The notes under the pieces are model-generated. The model had not been told where the DNA came from. It did not search any database and saw only the letters and a program-made list of their open reading frames with translations. A stretch of 63,276 nt of DNA from Bacteroides gallinarum DSM 18171 = JCM 13658 (GTDB taxonomy: Bacteria > Bacteroidota > Bacteroidia > Bacteroidales > Bacteroidaceae). Shown here in pieces: positions 1 through 8,644 of this stretch. The DNA lies in contig NZ_KB894141.1 of the NCBI RefSeq assembly GCF_000374365.1, positions 1 through 63,276 on the forward strand, given 5' to 3'. How positions within the stretch are numbered: the stretch's first letter is position 1; the number at the start of each line of letters is the position of its first letter. The position numbers were made by a program, and so were the translations under genes.

Positions 1-82
1 AAGATGTCTTCAGACTTCTTCCCGAGCGTCATGTCTTGTAGGGTAAGATTGTGTGAGAAATTACAGGAATAGGACTATAAAA

Positions 83-125
83 ATGGCATATGAAGTGAGT
101 ATGCTCTATCATCTTCATATGCCAT
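83..125. terminator. Bidirectional hairpin terminator
   Basis: A perfect 13-bp stem (ATGGCATATGAAG at 83-95, its complement at 113-125) closes a 17-base loop. On the minus strand it is followed by TTTTATAG and lies about 130 bases past the end of the lytic transglycosylase gene, so it probably ends that transcript; on the plus strand a T-rich stretch also follows. No gene can be recognised in the first 80 bases. Confidence 0.6.
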
Positions 126-131
126 CTTGAT

Positions 132-156
132 TTTTAGGGACATTTACTGAATATCC
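132..156. repeat. Palindrome resembling the IS end at the right edge
   Basis: The arms TTTAGGGA and TCCCTAAA flank ATTTACTGAAT. Read on the minus strand this gives TAGGGATATTCAGTAAAT, which matches with one mismatch the plus-strand sequence at about 63115-63132, where an insertion sequence appears to start. It may be the terminal inverted repeat of a related element or of a remnant. No transposase end could be confirmed in bases 1-130. Confidence 0.3.
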
Positions 157-164
157 CTAAAATA

Positions 165-236
165 AAATCTGTGAAATCTATATCATCCGCTAAGAAATTA
201 AAAAATCCGTGTCAATCCGTACAATCTGTGGTGACC
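165..236. repeat. Degenerate dispersed intergenic repeat (AATCTGTG type)
   Basis: This stretch carries repeated variants of AATCTGTG and AATCCGTG. The same words recur at 40897-40990 and 58930-59010, always between genes and never coding, so it is best called a copy of a dispersed non-coding repeat family. No promoter or gene is seen in it. Confidence 0.4.
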
Positions 237-251
237 CCTATATAATTTGCA

Positions 252-1676
252 TTAATTCTTTATCTTCTTCTTATACTGTTCGAACCTTGCAGTAATGTCC
301 CTTACGAAGTTATAAGTCTCTATACCACGGAAATAACCGTTCTTGCAAACCGGGTCTGTGAAGTATTCCTCATTACTTTTCAAGAGGATGAAGTTCTCCA
401 CATTATCCCGCCATACATATTTATTCTTTCCGTACTTCTCTGCCAATGCCATGGCGTCAAGTACATGCCCGATGCCGGAATTGTACGATGCCAGCACGAA
501 ATTAATCTGTTCTTCTTTGGGGATTGCCGAAAAACTCCTGGTAGTAATGGCAATGTACTTTGTGGCGGCTTTGATACTCTCTTCCGGGTTTTGCTCTTTT
601 CCCGGCGGCATTCCCATTGCACGGGCTGTGGCAGGCATCAACTGCATCAAGCCCTTTGCACCCGCCCACGAAACGGCAGTGGTGTCGAAGTTGGATTCCG
701 TATAAGCCAGGGATGCCAGTAAACGCCAGTCCCAATTGATATCAGATGCATATTTCTTGAAAAGGTGGTCGAAATGCGATATTTTTCCTTCCCGCAGAGA
801 CAGAATCGGAGAGTGGGGAACAGCCTTGCTGATTTCGAAATATCGTTTCATACTTGCCGTGTAAGCAGGAGAAGTCATATTATTCTCGTGCCATTTGTTG
901 GCAGCCTCTGCCAGTTGCGGACAGTCTTTGCGCACAGCCCACGAAGCCCGTTGGTCGAAACTGATAGAAAGCCCGATATTCAAGTTGGGATAGTATGTGG
1001 TATTGAGCCGGGCAACATCATTATCCGCTACGGTATAAGCTATCTTACCCTGCGACACTTGCGTGATAAGGTCTTCTATCGTGATACTGTCGTTACTTAC
1101 CTTATGGATACGGATGCCGCCGCCCAGTTCCTTGTCCAGGTTGACAAGCCGTTCATAATACTTACCGGGTTTCACATATACATCCTTTCCGATAAGTTCC
1201 GTTACATCTTTCAGTGGCTTGGCACGTCCGCCGGTACGCTGTACGATAACTTGATGCGTAATCACTTCTTCGCCGCAATAAGTCAGGCTGTCTTTCCATT
1301 CCTTGGTTATAGGTAGGTTATAGGCTATGAGGTCGCCTTCGCCGGCAAGGAGCTTTTCAATGAGGTCGTGTACACTCTTGGCAACTTTTATCTTCAACTT
1401 TACACCGAGACTTTGGGCAAACTGTTCACTCAGCTCATATTGAAACCCCATATCCTGGCCGCGATAGATAAAATAGGACGTAGAACTGTATAAAGTCAGC
1501 ACTACCAACTCTCCGCTGTCTTTTATCTGTTGCAAATCGCTGATTTCCTCTTTCTCATGTGCCGTACTGCGGTTGCCGCGGCATCCCATGATACAGCAGA
1601 GCAAAAGTATTGCAACGGATAATTGCCAATTGAAAATGGACGGTTTGTGCTTGGCAGGGGAGGGATTGTCAGTCAT
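252..1676 (-). CDS. MltF-like membrane-bound lytic murein transglycosylase (lipoprotein)
   Basis: Predicted to cleave peptidoglycan glycan strands at the inner face of the outer membrane. The 474-residue protein has a hydrophobic N-terminus ending in a lipobox (LLCCIMGC, Cys32), an amino-acid-binding-protein-like domain at about residues 50-285, and a C-terminal SLT domain at about 300-450. The SLT signature is clear: AYTESNF, with the catalytic Glu near residue 325, then GAKGLMQLMPATA and ASYNSGIGHV. This domain order is that of the MltF family. It runs on the minus strand just downstream of uridine kinase (50-base gap), so the two may share a transcript. The start chosen gives a short polar stretch before the lipoprotein signal. 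The family call is secure; the ligand of the binding domain is unknown. Confidence 0.9.
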   Translation of the reverse strand: MTDNPSPAKHKPSIFNWQLSVAILLLCCIMGCRGNRSTAHEKEEISDLQQIKDSGELVVLTLYSSTSYFIYRGQDMGFQYELSEQFAQSLGVKLKIKVAKSVHDLIEKLLAGEGDLIAYNLPITKEWKDSLTYCGEEVITHQVIVQRTGGRAKPLKDVTELIGKDVYVKPGKYYERLVNLDKELGGGIRIHKVSNDSITIEDLITQVSQGKIAYTVADNDVARLNTTYYPNLNIGLSISFDQRASWAVRKDCPQLAEAANKWHENNMTSPAYTASMKRYFEISKAVPHSPILSLREGKISHFDHLFKKYASDINWDWRLLASLAYTESNFDTTAVSWAGAKGLMQLMPATARAMGMPPGKEQNPEESIKAATKYIAITTRSFSAIPKEEQINFVLASYNSGIGHVLDAMALAEKYGKNKYVWRDNVENFILLKSNEEYFTDPVCKNGYFRGIETYNFVRDITARFEQYKKKIKN

Positions 1677-1726
1677 ATACGCACGATTAAGTTATTCGGA
1701 TTATTTCCAACTCTCGGTTCCGGTTT

Positions 1727-2332
1727 TTATAAATGCCTCTTGATATACATCGTCAGGATGTCGATTGCCACCTGGTTATTTCCGCCTTCCGGTACGATAA
1801 GGTCGGCATAGCGCTTGCACGGTTCAATGAATTGCAGGTGCATAGGTTTCAGGATGCGGGTATAACGCTCCATGACAGCTTCCGCCGTGCGTCCCCGTTC
1901 TATGACATCGCGTTGGATGACACGGATGAGACGTTCATCGGGGTCTGCATCCACAAAGATTTTAAGGTCCATCATGCTGCGCAGTTTCTTGTCGCACAAG
2001 GCAAGAATACCTTCGATGATGATAACCTCCCGGGGTTCGATATGAACGGTTTCGGGCTGGCGGGTACATGTCAGGTACGAATAGGTGGGCTGTTCGATGC
2101 TTTTGCCTTCGCGCAGCATGGATACATGCTTGGACAACAGTCCCCAGTCGAAAGCATCCGGGTGGTCAAAATTGATGTTCTGCCGCTCTTCTACGGGCAC
2201 ATGGCTACTGTCTTTGTAGTAAGAATCCTGAGGTAACAGCACCACTTCACCCGCCGGCAGGCTTTCGACAATTTTACGTACGACGGTGGTCTTTCCCGAC
2301 CCGGTTCCGCCTGCAATTCCTATTATTAACAT
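1727..2332 (-). CDS. udk: Uridine kinase
   Basis: Phosphorylates uridine and cytidine to UMP and CMP in pyrimidine salvage, in the cytoplasm. The P-loop GGTGSGKTT follows directly after the start MLIIGIA, and DSYYKD, HPDAFDW and IIEGILAL are typical uridine kinase motifs. The open frame extends 29 codons upstream, but that extension is low-complexity and overlaps the promoter region of the divergent gene, so the Met at 2332 is preferred, giving 201 residues, normal for the family. It faces away from the Dabb gene and lies upstream of the transglycosylase on the same strand. Confidence 0.93.
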   Translation of the reverse strand: MLIIGIAGGTGSGKTTVVRKIVESLPAGEVVLLPQDSYYKDSSHVPVEERQNINFDHPDAFDWGLLSKHVSMLREGKSIEQPTYSYLTCTRQPETVHIEPREVIIIEGILALCDKKLRSMMDLKIFVDADPDERLIRVIQRDVIERGRTAEAVMERYTRILKPMHLQFIEPCKRYADLIVPEGGNNQVAIDILTMYIKRHL

Positions 2333-2434
2333 CCGTTTAAGTGTATATTTGAAACAAAACGAGTATTTTTGCGGTTCTAAAAGCAACCGTTTCGGTTGAC
2401 AAATATAGATATAAATCATTTAAATAACAAAGTT

Positions 2435-2734
2435 ATGGTAAAGCATATTGTATTGTTTAAGCTGAAAGACGAAGCGCCTGCTGACGAAAAGTTAGCTGCA
2501 ATGAATAATTTCAAGGAGGCTATCGAAGCCCTTCCTGCCAAAATACCCGTTATCCGTAAGATTGAAGTCGGATTGAATATCAACCCCTCCGAAACCTGGA
2601 GCATTGCCCTTTACAGCGAATTCGATACGCTGGACGATGTCAAGTCCTATGCTACGCACCCAGACCATGTAGCCGCCGGCAAACTCATTGCCGGAGTTAA
2701 GGAAAGCCGCGCCTGCGTGGACTATGAAGTATAA
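2435..2734 (+). CDS. Dabb (stress-responsive A/B barrel) family protein
   Basis: A 99-residue cytoplasmic protein of the dimeric ferredoxin-like alpha-beta barrel family. Visible family features are the start MVKHIVLFKLKDEA, the central EVGLNINPSETWSIAL and the end HPDHVAAGKL. Members elsewhere include stress-induced proteins and some cyclases, but most bacterial ones have no known reaction and none can be assigned here. The open frame reaches 13 codons further upstream; the Met at 2435 matches the usual family start. A TATTTTTG box lies at about 2363. The gene is 23 bases upstream of dsbD and may be co-transcribed with it. Confidence 0.85.
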   Translation: MVKHIVLFKLKDEAPADEKLAAMNNFKEAIEALPAKIPVIRKIEVGLNINPSETWSIALYSEFDTLDDVKSYATHPDHVAAGKLIAGVKESRACVDYEV

Positions 2735-2757
2735 ATAAAAAAACGAAACAAGAAACA

Positions 2758-4791
2758 ATGAAGAAAAGTATATTCTCCATTCTCCTGTTGCTATTCACCG
2801 TGGCGGTACAGGCACAGATACAAGAGCCGGTCAAGTTCAAGTCCGAACTGAAAACTTTGCAGACAGGCGAAGTCGAGGTGGTATTTACCGGGACTATCGA
2901 TAAAGGCTGGCATGTGTATTCTACCGATTTGGGAGACGGAGGCCCTATTTCCGCAACGTTCAATATCGAAGAAATGTCGGGTGCGGAGCTTATAGGTAAG
3001 CTGCAACCCGTAGGAAAGGAAATCGCCGCATTCGATAAGTTGTTCGAAATGAAAGTGCGCTATTTTGCGGATGCCGTACAGTTTGTACAGAAATTGAAGT
3101 TGACCGGCGGGGCATATAAGATAGAAGGTTACTTGGAGTATGGAGCTTGTAATGATGAAAACTGTTTACCTCCTACCCAAGTGCCGTTTAAGTTTTCGGG
3201 CAAAGCGGAAGGCGTAACAACTAAAGAAACGACTGCTGCCGCCCCCTCCGTTCAGCAGGAAACGGCTTCTGGAGCTACCCCCCAGGCGGATGCGGCCATT
3301 ATCGGCGGAGCGGAAGGAGTCACTGGAATAACTGTTTCTGATAATGCGGCAGTAGACCTTTGGAAACCGGTAATCAAAGAGCTGAAAGCGTTGGGCGAAC
3401 CCGTTTCCCAGGAAGATATGTCCTGGATTTATATCTTCGTGACCGGATTTATCGGCGGATTGCTGGCATTGTTCACACCTTGCGTATGGCCTATTATCCC
3501 GATGACTGTCAGCTTCTTCCTGAAACGCAGCAAAGACAAGAAAAAAGGCATTCGGGATGCCTGGACGTACGGTGCATCTATCGTAGTGATATATGTCGGT
3601 TTGGGATTGTTGGTAACCGGGATTTTCGGCGCCAATGCCCTGAATTCATTATCCACGAATGCCGTTTTCAACATCTTCTTCTGTTTGATGCTGGTCGTTT
3701 TTGCCGCTTCCTTCTTCGGCGCTTTTGAAATTACGCTTCCTTCCAAATGGAGCAATGCGGTAGACTCTAAAGCGGAAAAGACCGGCGGTTTGCTTAGTAT
3801 ATTCTTAATGGCATTCACCTTGTCACTGGTATCGTTCTCATGTACGGGTCCCATTATAGGTTTCCTGCTGGTGCAAGTCTCCACTACCGGTAATATGATA
3901 GCTCCGGCTATCGGAATGTCGGGATTTGCCATTGCCTTGGCATTGCCGTTCACTCTGTTTGCCTTGTTCCCGTCCTGGCTGAAGTCGATGCCCAAGTCCG
4001 GCGGCTGGATGAATGTTATCAAGGTGACACTCGGCTTTCTGGAATTGGCGTTCGCCTTGAAATTCCTTTCCGTAGCCGATTTAGCCTACGGTTGGCGTAT
4101 CCTCGACCGTGAAACCTTCCTTGCCTTGTGGATTGTATTGTTTGCCTTGCTCGGTTTCTATCTGTTGGGCAAAATCAAGTTTCCGCATGACGATGACGAC
4201 ACGAAAGTCAGTGTACCCCGCTTCTTTATGGCGCTGGCTTCCCTGGCATTTGCCGTATATATGCTTCCCGGCCTGTGGGGAGCGCCGTTGAAGGCGGTCA
4301 GCGCTTTTGCACCGCCTATGCAGACACAGGATTTCAATCTTTATAATAATGAGGTACATGCCAAGTTCGACGACTATGACCTCGGCATGGAATACGCCCG
4401 TCAACACGGCAAACCGGTTATGCTGGACTTTACCGGCTACGGTTGTGTAAACTGCCGCAAAATGGAGCTTGCCGTATGGACTAATCCGAAGGTGAGCGAT
4501 ATTATCAATAACGACTATGTACTGATTACACTCTATGTAGACAACAAAACTCCGCTCCCTTCTCCGGTGAAGATAATGGAGAATGGTACGGAGCGTACAT
4601 TACGTACGGTGGGCGACAAATGGAGCTACTTGCAGCGCGTTAAGTTCGGCGCTAATGCACAACCTTTCTATGTATTGATTAACAATGAAGGAGAGCCGCT
4701 CAACAAGTCGTATTCGTACGATGAAAGTATTCCCAAATACATTGAGTTCTTGCAGACAGGGCTGGAAAATTACAAAAAAGAGAAACAATAA
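2758..4791 (+). CDS. dsbD: Thiol:disulfide interchange protein DsbD
   Basis: Moves electrons from cytoplasmic thioredoxin across the inner membrane to periplasmic disulfide reductases. The 677 residues show the full three-part layout: signal peptide (1-19), periplasmic N-terminal domain with a CNDENC cysteine pair (131, 136), a multi-helix membrane domain with the redox cysteines in TPCVWP (242) and SCTGP (362), and a C-terminal thioredoxin-like domain with GCVNC (563, 566). All six catalytic cysteines are present, so it should be active. A Rho-independent terminator begins 11 bases after the stop. In Bacteroides this protein may also supply electrons for cytochrome c maturation; that role is inference. 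Confidence 0.95.
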   Translation: MKKSIFSILLLLFTVAVQAQIQEPVKFKSELKTLQTGEVEVVFTGTIDKGWHVYSTDLGDGGPISATFNIEEMSGAELIGKLQPVGKEIAAFDKLFEMKVRYFADAVQFVQKLKLTGGAYKIEGYLEYGACNDENCLPPTQVPFKFSGKAEGVTTKETTAAAPSVQQETASGATPQADAAIIGGAEGVTGITVSDNAAVDLWKPVIKELKALGEPVSQEDMSWIYIFVTGFIGGLLALFTPCVWPIIPMTVSFFLKRSKDKKKGIRDAWTYGASIVVIYVGLGLLVTGIFGANALNSLSTNAVFNIFFCLMLVVFAASFFGAFEITLPSKWSNAVDSKAEKTGGLLSIFLMAFTLSLVSFSCTGPIIGFLLVQVSTTGNMIAPAIGMSGFAIALALPFTLFALFPSWLKSMPKSGGWMNVIKVTLGFLELAFALKFLSVADLAYGWRILDRETFLALWIVLFALLGFYLLGKIKFPHDDDDTKVSVPRFFMALASLAFAVYMLPGLWGAPLKAVSAFAPPMQTQDFNLYNNEVHAKFDDYDLGMEYARQHGKPVMLDFTGYGCVNCRKMELAVWTNPKVSDIINNDYVLITLYVDNKTPLPSPVKIMENGTERTLRTVGDKWSYLQRVKFGANAQPFYVLINNEGEPLNKSYSYDESIPKYIEFLQTGLENYKKEKQ

Positions 4792-4802
4792 GATTAAATC
4801 GG

Positions 4803-4832
4803 AAAAAGGATGCTGTGTAAGCGTCCTTTTTT
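4803..4832 (+). terminator. Rho-independent terminator after dsbD
   Basis: Stem AAAAAGGATGC, loop TGTGTAA, stem GCGTCCTTTTTT, with one mismatched pair and a T-tract forming the 3' side of the stem. It sits between dsbD and the acetyltransferase start at 4852 and argues that the latter has its own promoter or depends on read-through. Confidence 0.75.
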
Positions 4833-4851
4833 CATAGCTCATTTTTTATTT

Positions 4852-5511
4852 ATGAAACACATTATCGACATCGACACTTGGGAACGCCGCGACAATTACG
4901 GCTTCTTCCGTACATTTTTAAATTCCTGGTATTCGGTAACAACCGAAATAGACTGTACGGAGGCAAGTGCTGCCGCGAAGAAAGCGAAGCATTCGTTCTT
5001 CCTTTATTACCTGTACGCAGTTCTCCGCTCGGCCAATGAGGTGAACGAGCTGCGCTACCGTATAGACAAGGACGGACAAGTCGTTTTTCACGACCGGGTA
5101 GACATCATTTCGCCGATTGCAGTTCCGGGCAGAACTTTTTATACAGTCCGTATTCCATATCACGAGGATTTCAAGCGTTTCTACGCCGAAGCGCATACTT
5201 TGATAACGGATATCCCCGAGGACGGAGACCCTTACGGGGCAGAGAAAACATTGATGCAGCAAGGAGATTACGATGTGGTACATTTAAGTGCAGTGCCCAA
5301 GATGTATTTCACATCGACTACCTATACCGTTGCCGAAGCCGGTAACGGTTGCAGCCACCCGTTGATGACGGCGGGTAAAGTCGTGTCCCGTGGAGAACGC
5401 CTGGTCTTTCCGCTTTCCATATATGTGAACCATGCCTTTGTAGACGGTTCGCACCTGGCTTCCTTTTTTGAGAAAATAGAGAAATACCTGAAAGAAATCT
5501 CACGCGGGTAA
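4852..5511 (+). CDS. Chloramphenicol acetyltransferase-like (CatA family) protein
   Basis: A 219-residue protein of the trimeric CatA fold, which uses acetyl-CoA to acetylate a hydroxyl. The catalytic signature HxxxDG is intact (NHAFVDGSH, His194, Asp198), and the N-terminal [16 protein letters not shown] and the RYRIDKDG region match the family. The open frame begins 14 codons earlier, inside the preceding terminator; the Met at 4852 ([10 protein letters not shown]) is the family-typical start. The setting is chromosomal, with no mobile-element sequence nearby. Such chromosomal homologues are common in Bacteroidales and their natural substrate is often unknown, so drug resistance should not be assumed. 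Confidence 0.85.
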   Translation: MKHIIDIDTWERRDNYGFFRTFLNSWYSVTTEIDCTEASAAAKKAKHSFFLYYLYAVLRSANEVNELRYRIDKDGQVVFHDRVDIISPIAVPGRTFYTVRIPYHEDFKRFYAEAHTLITDIPEDGDPYGAEKTLMQQGDYDVVHLSAVPKMYFTSTTYTVAEAGNGCSHPLMTAGKVVSRGERLVFPLSIYVNHAFVDGSHLASFFEKIEKYLKEISRG

Positions 5512-5579
5512 ATTACCGGATAAGCATATCGCGCAAAAAGAATCCGGAACGTTGCACGTTAATACGGAGTTATAAAATT

Positions 5580-6095
5580 ATGGTTATTCTAATAGCAGGA
5601 GGTACGCATACCGGGAAAACCCTCTTGGCGCAAAAGTTATTGGAGAAGTACCGGTATCCTTATTTGTCGATAGACCATTTGAAAATGGGGCTCATCAGGA
5701 GCGGACAGTGCAAATTATCTGCCGAAAGCAATGATGCGGAGCTTACAAATTACCTGTGGCCTATTGTCAGGGAAATGATAAAAACCTGCATCGAGAACTC
5801 CCAACATATAATTGTCGAAGGGTGCTATATCCCTTTCGGCTGGGAAAAAGACTTTACGGATGAATACATGCGACAGATAAAATACATCTGCCTTATATTC
5901 AGCCAGGAGTATATAAAGCACAATTTCCGGGATATCCTGAAGTACGAGAATGTCATAGAGCAAAGGCTGCCGGCAGATACGGCCTTCGAGGAAATGAGCG
6001 AAGCCAACCGGTATAATCTGGAACAATGTATATCGAGAAAGTACAATTATGTCTTGATAGACAAGAGCTACCGGATAAATGTAGACGATATATAA
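5580..6095 (+). CDS. Small P-loop ATP-binding protein (kinase-like), function unknown
   Basis: A 171-residue protein with a Walker A motif right at the N-terminus (GGTHTGKT, residues 7-14) and an early acidic segment LSIDHLKMGL like that of small-molecule kinases and zeta-toxin-like kinases. IIVEGCYIPFGWE resembles the substrate-side strand seen in such kinases. No substrate can be named. It lies 68 bases downstream of the acetyltransferase and may be co-transcribed with it. No antitoxin-like partner is visible, so a toxin role is not supported. Confidence 0.6.
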   Translation: MVILIAGGTHTGKTLLAQKLLEKYRYPYLSIDHLKMGLIRSGQCKLSAESNDAELTNYLWPIVREMIKTCIENSQHIIVEGCYIPFGWEKDFTDEYMRQIKYICLIFSQEYIKHNFRDILKYENVIEQRLPADTAFEEMSEANRYNLEQCISRKYNYVLIDKSYRINVDDI

Positions 6096-6333
6096 GCCTC
6101 CGGCGGCGGAAGTTCTTGAATACTCCGTGTGCGGCGTCGAAAAAGCGGCCTGATATGATGTCCGTTCGGGGAATTATCGTATTTTTGTAAAAAAGTTATT
6201 TGGAACATCGTTTCATGTGAGCTGCTGAAAGCCGTACGGTTATCGAATCGCTCCCTCTGTTTATCGAATACCTTGATAAAAGCTTGCTCTTCGATTGAGT
6301 ATATCAAACTGTTAAAATCCAAAATAAACGACT

Positions 6334-7608
6334 ATGAAACGCTTGTTTTTACTGTCAGTCCTTTGTCTTCTGGTACTCGGAACGAGTGCTCAGACTGCTA
6401 AAGAAGAAATTTTTGCAGATATTCACCGTTCTGCTGCCAATTACTATGCTTATCCGGCCGTTACCGCCGAACTGACAGCTCCGCCTGCCGGTTACAAACC
6501 TTTCTACTTGAGCCATTACGCCCGTCACGGTTCCCGTTTCCTCATCAGTCCCGATGATTACGAGAAGCCGCTGGAAGTAATGCGCGAAGCCGACCGTAAC
6601 GGAGTGCTTACCGAGCTCGGCAAGAAAACACTCTGTGTACTGGACAGTATATCGCGTATGGCGAAAGGCAGATATGGCGAGCTTACCCCTTTGGGCGCAC
6701 GCCAACACAGAGGCATTGCCGCAAGGATGTACAGGAATTTTCCCGAAATCTTCAAGGGACAGATTGAAATCGATGCACGCTCCACGGTCGTTATACGCTG
6801 TATTCTGTCCATGATGGCCGAATGTATGCAACTGCAGGCATTGAACCCGAAACTACAGTTCAAGAACGATGCCAGCTACCATGATATGTATTATATGAAT
6901 TTCAGCGGCGAGCCGCGCATCAGGGAGATACGTAAATTGCCGGAAGTGGAAGCGGCGAAGAAGGCTATCAGGGAAGAACACCTACATCCCGAACGCCTGA
7001 TGAAAACTTTATTCACCGATGCTGACTATCTGAAGTGGAAAGTAAATGCAGGCGAACTGATGATTTCTCTGTTCAACGTGGCAAGCAATATGCAGAGCCA
7101 TGATACCGATATGGAGCTTTATTCCCTTTTCACGAAAGAGGAGTGTTACGATTTGTGGCAACTGAGCAACAAAGGGTGGTATATCTCCCATGGCCCGTCT
7201 CCGTTGACCAAGGGGGAGATGCCTTCCATAGAGGCCAATCTATTGGAAAATATCCTGAATACGGCAGATACTTGCATAGTGAAAAAAGACAGTTACGCCA
7301 CTTTGCGTTTCGGTCACGAGTCTTGCCTTCTCCCTTTGGCCTGCTTGCTGGAACTGGACGATTGCGGATACCGGACTGCCGACCTTAGCAAGCTCGATGC
7401 CACATGGCGCAATTACAAGATTTTCCCTATGGCCTGTAACATACAGTTTGTGTTCTACCGTAAAAAAGGAAGCGACGATATTTTGGTAAAGGTTCTGCTT
7501 AACGAGCACGAAGCCCGCCTACCCGTCAAAAGCGATGCCGCTCCTTACTACCATTGGAAAGATGTAGAGCTTTATTACAGGAATAAGCTTGCGGCTTTGA
7601 GGAAATAG
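6334..7608 (+). CDS. Secreted histidine phosphatase, inositol-polyphosphate phosphatase (MINPP)-like
   Basis: Predicted periplasmic or surface phosphatase of the histidine-acid-phosphatase superfamily; known Bacteroides members of this shape dephosphorylate phytate. The signal peptide is residues 1-19 (ending GTSAQ). The nucleophile motif is HYARHGSR (Arg64, His65). The proton-donor motif near the C-terminus is GHESC (His328, Glu329), where MINPP enzymes usually have HAE and classical acid phosphatases HD. Length 424 residues fits the group. The gene stands alone, with a TATTTTTG promoter-like box at about 6180. The phosphatase call is strong; substrate is inferred from family only. Confidence 0.8.
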   Translation: MKRLFLLSVLCLLVLGTSAQTAKEEIFADIHRSAANYYAYPAVTAELTAPPAGYKPFYLSHYARHGSRFLISPDDYEKPLEVMREADRNGVLTELGKKTLCVLDSISRMAKGRYGELTPLGARQHRGIAARMYRNFPEIFKGQIEIDARSTVVIRCILSMMAECMQLQALNPKLQFKNDASYHDMYYMNFSGEPRIREIRKLPEVEAAKKAIREEHLHPERLMKTLFTDADYLKWKVNAGELMISLFNVASNMQSHDTDMELYSLFTKEECYDLWQLSNKGWYISHGPSPLTKGEMPSIEANLLENILNTADTCIVKKDSYATLRFGHESCLLPLACLLELDDCGYRTADLSKLDATWRNYKIFPMACNIQFVFYRKKGSDDILVKVLLNEHEARLPVKSDAAPYYHWKDVELYYRNKLAALRK

Positions 7609-7729
7609 CCGGGTAACTAACTGCAAAAAACAATCTCCGGCCAAAGAAATATGATATTATAGAATTATTCCAGAATTAATCTTTAGCTTTGCGCAAACGA
7701 AATGCTAAATGATATATTCTGAGATAATT

Positions 7730-8392
7730 ATGGTAAAGACGACTTCCGGTATATGGAGAATCTGTAGTTTGTTGGTAGCGTTGGCATGTGCCGTGCCCGT
7801 TTCCCTGTATGCACAGGAGAGGGACTTCACTACATGGGCGAGTGCCGGTTTTAAATATAAAGTAAAACCGACGTTCACCCTATCCGGTAATTTAGAGTGG
7901 CGTACCAAGGACAATCTTGATAAAACTGACCGCTGGGGGCTGGATGTAGGCGGTACATACGCAGTATGCCCTTTTTTGAAAGTAGGTGCAGGATACGAGG
8001 TACATTACCGTAACCGCGGGGGCGCCGGTTGGAAATTCCGTCACCGCTACCGTTTTGACGGAACACTTTCTACACGTGTACAAAGGCTGAAAGTCTCGCT
8101 TCGCGAACGCTTCCAGCACACCCTTGAACGTAGCGACGATGAACTTTACTGGCGTTCGCGCATCAAGCTGGCCTATGATATTCCCCAGTGCAAGATAGAA
8201 CCGTATGCCTCTGTCGAAATGTATAACGGGCTGAATCGCGGAGAACGGTTTGATGTACAACGCATGCGTTATCGTGGTGGGGTGACCTTACCCCTTTCTT
8301 CCGATTGGGAAGCCGATATCTTCTATTGCCGGCAATGGGAGAGCAAGGCACGGAAAGATATAGTCGGAGTGGCTTGTACCTATACTTTCTGA
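7730..8392 (+). CDS. DUF2490 family outer-membrane-like protein
   Basis: A 220-residue protein with a signal peptide (about residues 1-29, ending SLYAQ) and a run of alternating polar/hydrophobic strands (FTLSGNLEWRTKD, FLKVGAGYEVHYR, WKFRHRYRFDG) ending in Phe, as expected for a small outer-membrane beta-barrel. The pattern fits the DUF2490 family, whose function is unknown. The open frame starts seven codons earlier, but the Met at 7730 gives a cleaner signal peptide. A promoter-like TAGCTTTG lies at 7685-7692, 38 bases before this start. Confidence 0.7.
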   Translation: MVKTTSGIWRICSLLVALACAVPVSLYAQERDFTTWASAGFKYKVKPTFTLSGNLEWRTKDNLDKTDRWGLDVGGTYAVCPFLKVGAGYEVHYRNRGGAGWKFRHRYRFDGTLSTRVQRLKVSLRERFQHTLERSDDELYWRSRIKLAYDIPQCKIEPYASVEMYNGLNRGERFDVQRMRYRGGVTLPLSSDWEADIFYCRQWESKARKDIVGVACTYTF

Positions 8393-8572
8393 TTACAACC
8401 GGACTGTCATCGTTTTTCCTTCCGACATTCTTTTATTTCGGATAGGAATTGCCCCTATACGTATTTGCAGCGTACCGAAACCGTTGTTCAGCGAAAAGTT
8501 ATTCCGGCAGTAGTCGTACATCCCTGTATGGGAATTCAGTATAATGAAGAACAGAATCTTGTTTTTTCCTTT
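8393..8572 (-). pseudogene. Possible 3' remnant of a broken gene
   Basis: On the minus strand an open stretch of about 60 codons ends at 8393 and reads like the strand-rich end of a protein (for example YDYCRNNFSLNNGFG and GTLQIRIGAIP). It has no good start codon, and a stop precedes it in frame. It converges on the DUF2490 gene. It could be a decayed gene or chance; no family is recognised. Confidence 0.2.
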
Positions 8573-8614
8573 TTTATTTCCCGGAATTTACATACGTTTG
8601 TAACATTGTAACGA

Positions 8615-8622
8615 TACCTTTG
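8615..8622 (+). promoter_or_regulatory. Promoter -7 box of the ECF sigma gene
   Basis: TACCTTTG matches the Bacteroides -7 consensus TANNTTTG and lies 22 bases before the ECF sigma start at 8645. A TTTG at 8597-8600 is too close (14 bases) to be a standard -33 element. Confidence 0.45.
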
Positions 8623-8644
8623 TGTCCGAAAATAAATATATAAC

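Noticed and set aside
4852..5511. Acquired antibiotic-resistance gene
   Set aside because: No mobile element or composition change around it; chromosomal CatA-like genes are common in this group.
5580..6095. Zeta-type toxin
   Set aside because: Only the P-loop is shared; no antitoxin gene is adjacent.
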